From Symsagittifera roscoffensis (Eukaryota > Xenacoelomorpha > Acoela > Convolutidae): DNA of 64,000 bases. How positions within the stretch are numbered: position 1 is the stretch's first letter; each line of letters starts with the position of its first letter. The stretch is taken from the NCBI RefSeq assembly GCF_963678635.1, contig NC_087069.1, positions 53,640,635-53,704,634 on the forward strand. Reading direction: 5' to 3'. Shown piece by piece: positions 56,540 to 64,000 of the stretch. A program made the translations under genes and the position numbers. The notes beneath the pieces were generated by a model. That model ran no database searches. It was given only the letters and a program-made list of their open reading frames with translations, and had not been told where the DNA came from.

Positions 56540-57950
56540 TTGAAACTGAGGTTGAGTTTTATTGACTTTTGTTTGTTTTTATTGTGTATAATAATTAACT
56601 TTAAATTTGAGTTTGAGTTTATATCATGTGTTTGTTCATATTTTATCACACGATTGTGTTCTGATTAAAAATTTAGTATAAAAGCCTTTAAAATTTGAAG
56701 TTAAAAAAATCATTTCTTTTTTTATTTAAATGACTATTTTTTTTCAATTAAAAACAAAAACAAATCCGGCAAATTTTCATTTTTTCCACAAATAGGAGTT
56801 AACAGATTAACTTTGAACTTCTTATTTACATTAGTCATCTTGAGAAAAAAACTGAAAAACATCCATATATTTGCTTATTTTTAGAAAACAAGATAAAAAA
56901 AATATCAAATTCGTTTTTTGAAAAAAAAGATAATTAACGTCAAAAAAAACTGTAAAAAAAATAATTTTGGATGAAAACTTTTATTGTCATATGTTTATTC
57001 ATATAATTATCATACAAATTGAACATAATAAGAAATTGTATAAAAGATGTTTAAAACCAACTTTTTGTTAAAAATAACTATTTTTTTAATGTTTTTTAGT
57101 TAAAAATTTGATTTTTTAATTACAAAAAGGAAAAAAAATGCGTTAATTTTTTCTTTTTATTCAAATTGGAGTTACCATATGATCATTGATACTGTTGTCT
57201 GCAAAAATGATCTTTATAAAAAAAATACAAGTATTCATCATCATGCTAAATATTTGAGAAAAATAATAAAAATCAAATTTTTTAATTGATGACTCATCGT
57301 TTTTTCATTTTTTCCGAAAATATGCTATTTTCAACCAGAAGACGCAATTTTTTATTATGAGCAAGTAGTGTTGTTATGAAAGTGCAATGAGGGGCACTTC
57401 GAGGAGATAGTCTTCGAGAAAAACGCTAATCCCCTTAATCCCCCCTAAAACAACAAACTCATTTTTCTTTACAGAAAAGTATTTTTTCTGACTTTTTTTT
57501 CATATCGAAAGACAATTGAGACAAATTCATGATGACATGGACCGTGCAACCGCTCCGTGATTGACATCATTGATAACAATGCGCCTGGAAAGTTTAAAAA
57601 CTGACAGTTTTTCAGTTTTTGTTTTACTTATTCATCATTTCAACTGTTTTTGATTCAAATTTTGACATTTTTATAAAGTATTCTGTCCCCATGACAATTG
57701 GGATATTTAGGATTTATCATGTGTTGTGACATGCTCAACTTTGATTCGCAATTTCAAAAATTTTATCAACTTATAATTTGAATTGATAAAATATAAAACT
57801 AAAACTTTTATCTCTTGGCTCTAAAATCATTTTGGATAAAAATTTTACTCAAACTAGGTTGGTTTAGATTAGTTTCTATCGTTTGTAATAATTATTAATG
57901 TTTCAAACAACAATTTATCTGTTTCATCCAATCGAATTTGAGTTTGACAG
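56540..57950. other. Polinton gene-free AT-rich region
   Basis: Very AT-rich with many A and T runs and no open frame of note. It may carry the 3' end of the 55903 gene and replication or regulatory sites, but none can be named. Confidence 0.5.
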
Positions 57951-57954
57951 TTAT

Positions 57955-58145
57955 GGCGGGAAATTCAAATGTAATTCGAATTTCGGCGGGAAAAGAGTTC
58001 AAATTCAAAGTTAAGTGGGAAAAGCTATTCAAATTCAAACCGAGAAGGGGAAAAAGGAATCGAAGCGCAGTAATTTATACCCTTTAGTATTTAGTTGGGA
58101 TTCATTCCTTTTCCTGCTTCGCTTTAAAACAGTTCTAGAGAGAAA
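57955..58145 (+). promoter_or_regulatory. DNA polymerase B promoter with E2F-like sites
   Basis: GGCGGGAAA at 57955 and TTTCGGCGGGAAAA at 57981-57994 match the E2F/DP consensus; AGTGGGAAAA at 58014 is a weaker relative. Repeats of TTCAAATTCAAA separate them. A TTTATACC TATA-like box is near 58074, and the polymerase start codon follows at 58146. The arrangement suggests S-phase-linked early expression, as in DNA tumour viruses. This is inference. Confidence 0.55.
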
Positions 58146-58529
58146 TGGGTTTCAAGTGTAACTATTGTTCCAAAGTTTTTACAATTAAAATAAATAGATC
58201 TCGTCTTGAACGGAACTTTCACGCTGTTAAAAAAGAATTACCCGTTTTTTTGCTACCATTGTAAATTTAGCAGTTTACTGCTATCAAAATTACAGCAGCA
58301 TATTGAATCAGATCATCAAAAATTTAACAATTTATGTCGGTATTGTCGGCTTGGTTTTTGTGAATTTAAAGATTTCAAGGGTCACATGCAATCAGAGCAT
58401 GGGCTACCTGTTTTGAATCAACAACTTACATCACTCAGCAACCCCTCTAGCTCAATCACACAAGCAAACGATAATGATAATTTTCCAGCTTCAATTGAAG
58501 TTCATGAATCAGCCATGAAAAATACATAA
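58146..58529 (+). pseudogene. POLB: POLB N-terminal C2H2 zinc-finger segment
   Basis: The start is ATG 58146 (MGFKCNYCSKVF). Finger 1 is CNYC...H, finger 2 CYHC...HIESDH and finger 3 CRYC...HMQSEH. A one-base shift at a T7 run (58245-58251) separates finger 1 from fingers 2 and 3. A TAA at 58527-58529 then separates this segment from the main frame, which is in the same phase and starts with ATG 58530. It could therefore also be a separate small gene. N-terminal zinc fingers on Polinton polymerases favour one gene. Confidence 0.65.
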
Positions 58530-60272
58530 ATGACTTTTATTATTCCCAACCAAAATATCGAACATGATCTTATCGAATTTATGACCTTGAAAAAAAATGA
58601 GATTCAAACTTTGATACTAGATAGAACCTGTAATGGACCCTGCAAAGTACAATTTTCGGTTAAACTTACTTTAATCAAGCATGCTACTGTTGTTTCGGAC
58701 CAAAGCGTGCAACAACCTGAAGACGAACGCGTTGAAATTTTCGCTAATTCTATGATGACTCCCCTTTATGCAAACGGTTTGTCTGATGAACTATTTCTCG
58801 AAATGCTCGAAAAAATGGAAGCTGTGTTCCAGAGTTTTTCAGCCCATGGTAGCGGCTGGGTTCTGCAGCGTGTAAATGAGCTTTACATTAAAATCGGAAA
58901 AATGTTGCCAATCAGAGGCTCTTCGTTTACACCTCCACCTACAAAAATAGCAAATTCGCAACAATTGATTAATGTTCGTAATCACAACGACCACAATTGC
59001 TTTTTGTTATGCTACACTGCCGCCTATCATCTTAGATATGAGCCTGATCTAATTGTCGGTAGGTTAGTTGATCCTAAACTTGAAGTGACAGATCCACACA
59101 CCTATACAAAGCCCGGAACGCATCAGGCTTCTGATGATTTCGTTATGCCTATGAGCTTGAACATGATTCCTCAATTCGAGCGACTTAATAACGTTCAAGT
59201 AAACGTGTTTCAATATCAAAAAGGAGATCTCATTCCAATGATTGTCTCGAAGTTTGAAAGCTCAGACAATTTTATCATGGATCTGCTTTTGTTATACGAA
59301 CCCGGAATGCACCACTTTGTTTTGATAAAAGACCTGCTCCGATTTGTTTCTGAAGTTCGAAAGCAAAAATTCCGAAGTTTCCTGCAGTTGTGTCGTAACT
59401 GTTTTCAAATTTATTACAATGAAATTGATCATAAAACGCATGAGCGATTATGTAAAGATCATGAACCAGCTGTAGTGATAATGCCAACAGCTGAAAATGG
59501 CTGCCACAAGTATAAATTTAAAAACTTTCAAGCTCTCTGGTATGCATCTACTGTTGTTTATTTTGATTTCGAATCGTCCCTGAATCCCGTTACAACATGT
59601 ATGAACAACCCACAAATTTCCTCATCTCGCGTTCTAGAAAAACACGAACCCTCCGGGTATTCAATGATTGCTATTGACCATGAGTCCACAGAACCATTTT
59701 TCTTTAGTCTTGACAGCTCTGAAAATTGTTTAGAAAATTTTATCAAAGAGTTACATCTACTAGCCCGCGACGTTTACATCTATAAACGGAAAGTGCCACA
59801 TTATTTGGGAGATCGCAGCCAACTGCGTAAAGAAGAAACTTTAACCTGTTGGATTTGTCAAGAAAACTTCAGTGAAAGCGAAGAAAAGTGTGTGGATCAC
59901 TGTCACTCTTCGGGAAATTTTTTGGGATGGACCCACGACAAATGTAATTTAGCGCGAAGAAACATAAATTACATTCCAGTCGTGGGACACAATTTGCAGA
60001 ATTATGACATGCATCATATATGTCTAGCGTTGAACGAATGTGACTCGCGTAGTACAATACAAGTCATTCCATCCACCGATGAGAAATATATTTCACTAAT
60101 TATCGGAGTAGTTGTTAAAACCATTACACGAAAAGATCAAACAACACAAAACATTTATGAGTATCTTCGTTTTATAGATTCTTTCAAGTTTCTAAACTCA
60201 TCACTACAAAAGTTAGTTGACAACTTGCCTGACAACAAATTTACAATTCTGGAAACCTTTTTCAAACCGTAA
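58530..60272 (+). pseudogene. POLB: POLB exonuclease half with endonuclease VII-like insert
   Basis: 580-codon open frame. The first ~300 residues form the Polinton-specific N-terminal region. Residue ~344 onward has YFDFES (ExoI), then a zinc motif C-x2-C, DHCH, G, and H-x2-CN near residues 443-475 in the style of recombination endonuclease VII, then GHNLQNYD (ExoII). It ends at a frameshift at a T5 run (60258-60262). Proofreading residues look preserved. Confidence 0.8.
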
Positions 60273-60679
60273 GCCAAACTTGTAGAACTCTCATACGTAG
60301 AAAAGTATTCTATCCTTATAATTACATGACCGACCGTAAAAAGCTTGACGAAAAAGAGTTACCGCCTCTCGAAAAGTGGGTGAATAGTTTAGACGGAGAT
60401 AAAATTGCTATTAGTGCTGATAACTTGGTTGAAGCAAAAGAAGTTTTCAATCAATTTAATTGTCAGAACCTGCGCGACTATCATGACTTATAATGTCATG
60501 TGACACATTGCTCCTAGCCTGTGTCTTTGAGGAATTCCGCTCTATCGGCTATGAAACATATAGCCTTGATTGTGCTCATCATTTCACCGCTTCTAATTTA
60601 GCTGGTGACGCTTTCAAGCGGGTATGTAAAGCTGATGTTGAATTGCGAACGGATCGAGATCATTTAGACATGGTTTAAA

Positions 60680-61854
60680 AAATGATGCGAGGTGGTACTG
60701 CATCAATCTTTGAAAAACGACATTTCACTGCAAACAACAGGCAAATGAACGAAACATTTAATTCAAGCGAAGATACTACTTATGGCTTCATGGTTGCTGC
60801 CAACAACTTATACTGTGGAGTAATGCAAACTCACAAACTGCCTGCACGTCATTTCGAGACTATCGGAGTTAGAAATGAAAGAAATAATCAAGAAAACGAA
60901 GATGAGAATTCCATAACAATAGAAAAAATTTTAGCAACTCCTGACGATTCAGACTACGGTTAAATTGTTGAAATTGATTTAAAATACCCTCAACTGTTGC
61001 ATGAAAGTCACCGTGACTATCCACTGGCACCCACTAAGGAAGTTGTTCAAAAAGATTGGTTGAGCAGATACCAAACAAATATCTCAGAACAAATGAAAAA
61101 CAATGAAAACTGTGGACCCGCAATAAAGTGAAAAAACTTCTACAAACTTTACATGATAAAACTCATTATAAACTCCTGAAACTCTTTGTGAAGCTTGGCC
61201 TTATCGTTACAAAACTGTATCGCATCGTAAAGTTCAAACAACAAATGTGGCTCGAACCGTACATAACTCTAAATACAAACAAACGGAAAGCGGCAAAAAA
61301 CAAGTTTGAAGAAGCCCTGTACAAACTATTGATCAATTCAATTTATGGAAAAATGTGTGAGTCAAGAAGAAAGAGAATGAAAATTAAGATTTTACGAGAT
61401 GCTGAAGAAACAATGCGAAATATAAGTAATTTGAATTTGAAACCTACAAAAATTTTTGGCGAAGACATGGCTGCATTGACATTAGCACCAACGAAAATCA
61501 GATGGTATGTACCCACAATTGTAGGAGCGTGTATACTAGAGCTAGCAAAGTTTGAGATGTACAAATTTCACTACGAGGTTATGAAGCCCAACTTCAACTG
61601 TCACCTCTTGTACTCAGACACTGACAGTCTAATGTACGAAATAAAAACGGAAAAAAACTCGAATTTTTATGAGAAACTGTACGAGAAACGTGAAATTTTG
61701 GACAACTTTGACTTCTCCAATTATCCAACGGACCACTTCCTCTACAATGCAGAAAACAAACTTTTAGTTTTAAAGTTTAAAGACGAATTCCCGGGTGATA
61801 TAATTACAGAATTCGTTGCATTGAAGCCAAAGCTTTATTCAATACTATCGCAAA
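60680..61854 (+). pseudogene. POLB: POLB palm segment (motifs A, B, C)
   Basis: Motif A reads AANNLY at 60796 onward, with the usual first Asp codon changed to GCT. The TPR/linker part includes DYPLAPTKEVV. Motif B is KLLINSIYGKM and motif C is LLYSDTDSL near 61605-61625. TAA 60961-60963 and a frameshift near 61125-61127 lie between motifs A and B. The segment ends at a GTAAGTA donor at 61855. Confidence 0.8.
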
Positions 61855-62749
61855 GTAAGTACATTTCCTTCAATAATACCGGCTCAAAATTGTTCAAACA
61901 GCGCTTTTTATTTTCAAAAATTAAAAAATTTCGAAAAAATTTTTTGAAAAATTTTGAAAAAAAATGTCAAGTTTTTGGAAAAAAAAATTAAAAAAAATTT
62001 TGTCAAAAAAATTTCGTTGGAAAAAAAATCTTGGTAAAAAAAATGTTATAAAAAAAGTTTTGGAAAAAAAAATTTTGGAAAAAAAAATTTTATGAAAAAA
62101 AAATTTTGTCATCAAAAAAAAATTTGGAAAAAAAATTGAAAAAAAAAATTTTTGAAAAAAAGTTTTTTGAAAAAAATTTTTGAAAAAATTTTGAAAAAAA
62201 AAATTTTTGAAAAAAGTTTTGGAAAAAAAAATTTTGGAAAAAAAAATTTTATGAAAAAAAAATTTTGTCATCAAAAAAAAATTTGGAAAAAAAATTGAAA
62301 AAAAAAAATTTTTGAAAAAAAGTTTTTTGAAAAAAATTTTTGAAAAAATTTTGAAAAAAAAAATTTTTGAAAAAAGTTTTGGAAAAAAAAATTTTGGAAA
62401 AAAAAATTTTATGAAAAAAAAATTTTGTCATCAAAAAAAAATGAAAAAAAAAAATTTTTGAAAAAAAGTTTTTTGAAAAAAATTTTTGAAAAAATTTTGA
62501 AAAAAAAAATTTTGGAAAAAAAATTTAATGAAAAAAAATTTTTGTGAAAAAATTTTTTTCTGAGTGAAATTTTTTGAGATGACTGGTTTTTTGGTGCTTC
62601 TGTGGGTGGGGGTAAGGGGGGGAGGTATAGGTTAAAGGGGGGGTGGGTCTTCTGAATAGGATGCGTTCATACTTTTTTTTTCAATTTCAAGTATTAGTTT
62701 ACAAAACATTTAGATATATAATGATTAGTGAGCATCATTTTTTTAATAG
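61855..62749 (+). other. Probable POLB intron (895 nt, phase 1) with AT-rich tandem repeat
   Basis: The donor is GTAAGTA after CAAA and the acceptor is TTTTTTTAATAG. Joining keeps the polymerase phase (one base plus two) at a place where the coding sequence is otherwise interrupted by low-complexity DNA. The interior holds A/T runs such as TTTTGGAAAAAAA in about three copies of a 160-bp unit (about 62050-62540), then a G-rich patch (near 62606-62650). Confidence 0.7.
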
Positions 62750-63468
62750 ATACACGGAAGCACTCAGCAAAAGGAATCACTAAGGTGACTCAACGGTTGC
62801 TAACTCATGAAAAATAAATCGAAACTCTCGCGTCTGGAAACCTTGTACGAGCCGAAAATACTCGCATCATCTCCGAGAAGCATATTCTGAACACTGTTCG
62901 AGCAAACAAAATCGCATTATCAGCCTATGATGATAAGCGATACATCCTCAGCGATGGTATCTCTACATTGCCATACGGTCACTATAGAACAGTAAATGCT
63001 TCTATCTTTCCCGATAGCAATCAGGATGATGATGATGATGATAGCGAAAGGAACGTGAGTGAAACTAATAGCACCAGTCACCACAAAGATCAAGATTTAG
63101 ACGATTGGCTGAAATTTTTCGAGGAAGAAGATGAGATAGTCGACTGGGATCACGAGAGCTCGAACCAAGAAGAGATCTTTACGCAAGATACGAATTATGG
63201 GTCAGAAGATAGCTTTCTTGTGTTAGATACTCAACCGAGCCGTTCGTTGAGAGACCTGTTAAATAGTATCACCAGCTATGAAGCTCCAGATCCAGGTAGA
63301 GTTCGTGTCACAGAAATTGTTGAGAGTGATATCGAAAGCGATGATTTGGTTGATCCAAATGCAGTTACTTCTTCTTCGTCGTCGGATGATGAATGGTACC
63401 TCGACCGCGAAGCAGTTGAAGATTCAGCACCGCAGTCAAAAAGACGTAAAACAAACAATAAACTCTAA
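62750..63468 (+). pseudogene. POLB: POLB C-terminal exon with acidic tail
   Basis: In frame after the intron: HSAKGITKVTQ, then TAA at 62815-62817, then TLASGNLVRAENTR, KIALSAYDDKRY and LPYGHYRT, a typical Polinton polymerase C-terminus. It extends another ~155 residues as an acidic tail with Asp and Ser runs and SKRRKT near the end, a possible nuclear localisation signal. The tail is longer than I would expect for the family. The reading frame from 62968 is not an independent gene. Confidence 0.7.
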
Positions 63469-63910
63469 TGTTGTGTGTTTGATTCAAGTTGAATACAAAA
63501 TTTATTGTTGTAAATTAGTGTACTGTATTATACTTACTTTCCACGTTTGTTCACTGTTAGGTAATGGCGGACTACTTCAAATCCACTTTTGGTTTTGTGT
63601 TACTATTTTATCTGGAGTGGTTTTGAGAGTTTTCATATTGGAATTGACCCCAAACTGCTTTTGGTGCGTTTAACCGACACTTACTTCAGAAGATTGTGTG
63701 TATAATTCAACCATTTCAGTTCATATCTCTTTTCACCAAGACCAAAGCGTTTGTAGAAACATTGAAAGAACCAATTCGCAAAGACCTTCAACAGCAAAAC
63801 ACAAGGAAAAGTTTTAGTTCAATTGGAATACAACATAGCTTGCCGAGCTATAGGTGGCGGAAAGAAATAATATATCGCCAGTACGATTTTGTTTTAACCA
63901 ACACAACTTT
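63469..63910. other. Polinton right-end region before TIR
   Basis: Two short overlapping plus frames (63278-63673 and 63696-63917) have no recognisable family. The first is a shadow of the polymerase tail. Probably 3' untranslated sequence. Confidence 0.45.
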
Positions 63911-64000
63911 CACATAAGGATCATTAAGTATAAAAATTATACATAGGGATCATTAGGTATAAAAATTATACGTAGGGATCATTAGGTATAAATATTTTAC
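63911..64000 (-). repeat. Inner part of Polinton right TIR (cut by window end)
   Basis: About three 28-29-bp units (GGATCATTAGGTATAAA with variable AT halves) are the reverse complement of 45181-45272, in mirrored order. Base 64000 corresponds to about 45181, so about 175 bp of TIR should lie outside. Confidence 0.88.

Larger units (their letters stand above)
58146..63468 (+). pseudogene. POLB: Protein-primed DNA polymerase B (POLB), multiply broken
   Basis: Order of features: three C2H2 zinc fingers; a Polinton-specific N-terminal region with NHNDHNCFLLCY and HHFVLIKDL; ExoI YFDFES; an endonuclease VII-like zinc motif CWICQ...DHCHSSGNFLGW...CN; ExoII HNLQNYD; ExoIII region; motif A region; motif B KLLINSIYGK; motif C YSDTDS; a probable intron; and the C-terminal part. 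Lesions: frameshifts near 58245-58251, 60258-60262, 60489 and 61125, and TAA codons at 58527, 60676, 60961 and 62815. The motif A aspartate is Ala. The enzyme would copy the element by protein priming. Confidence 0.9.
45006..64000. mobile_element. Polinton/Maverick, nearly complete (right end beyond window)
   Basis: Diagnostic content: long TIRs, protein-primed DNA polymerase B, retroviral-like integrase, FtsK/HerA-like packaging ATPase, adenain-like protease, and major and minor capsid proteins. The left end begins AGTAGTATAGATATACGACA directly after satellite sequence. The outermost bases may instead be AGTATAG at 45009, since the target duplication cannot be checked. Capsid genes place it in the virus-like Polinton/adintovirus group. 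Several replication genes are broken, so this copy is probably not autonomous. The mirrored TIR predicts the right end near 64175. Confidence 0.93.

Noticed and set aside
61921-62434. Phe/Lys-rich minus-strand frames
   Set aside because: They are translations of A/T-run tandem repeat in a probable intron.
62968-63468. Independent acidic 166-residue gene
   Set aside because: The first codon is an internal TTG, and the frame continues upstream into conserved polymerase sequence, so it is treated as the POLB C-terminus.

Overview
The window is AT-rich nuclear DNA of an invertebrate animal. The evidence is spliced exons with GTAAGT donors, a fibrinogen-domain gene, a CR1/L2-like non-LTR retrotransposon, a Ty3-like Gag/protease relic, MITE-like and SINE-like repeats, a 21-kb satellite and a nearly complete Polinton/Maverick. 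I could not identify the species. No rRNA gene, intact tRNA gene or CRISPR array was seen.

Layout. (1) 1-8.1 kb: repeat-rich, gene-poor DNA with a decayed minus-strand LTR-retrotransposon relic, two inverted-repeat elements, a MITE-like repeat and a tRNA-headed SINE-like repeat. (2) 8.15-22.14 kb, plus strand: a fibrinogen-related gene. Exon 1 (cytosolic tail and start of a membrane anchor), exon 2 (rest of the anchor and a coiled stalk), a damaged tandem copy of exon 2, and two phase-compatible exons that together make most of a fibrinogen C-terminal domain. The 7-kb intron between these last two exons holds an antisense non-LTR retrotransposon (about 16.03-20.07 kb) with broken ORF2, a (CAA)n tail and tandem 5' monomers carrying TGAGTCA. 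(3) 23.69-45.005 kb: a 41-bp satellite (roughly 520 copies) with several higher-order repeats. (4) 45.006 kb to beyond the window end: a Polinton abutting the satellite. Its left TIR is built of 29-bp tandem units, and the matching right TIR is cut by the window edge; extrapolation puts the right end near 64.175 kb, for a length of about 19.2 kb.

Polinton organisation. A compact leftward block runs from about 55.42 to 46.19 kb: PC4-like protein, a broken HYH-motif protein, accessory proteins, an exonuclease-like protein, a small membrane protein, packaging ATPase, integrase, a penton-like minor capsid protein, a basic core protein, double-jelly-roll major capsid protein and adenain-type protease. 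Adjacent reading frames often overlap at stop/start. A rightward block carries a broken gene ending in an SV40-like nuclear localisation motif and the protein-primed DNA polymerase B, with N-terminal zinc fingers, E2F-like sites upstream and a probable 895-nt intron filled with AT-rich tandem repeat. The four virion genes (protease, major capsid, core, minor capsid) are open, while polymerase, integrase, ATPase, membrane protein, exonuclease-like and HYH genes all carry stops or frameshifts. All seven in-frame nonsense codons I found are TAA, and most frameshifts sit in A or T runs. The copy is therefore either decaying or affected by base-calling errors, and which of these applies is testable.
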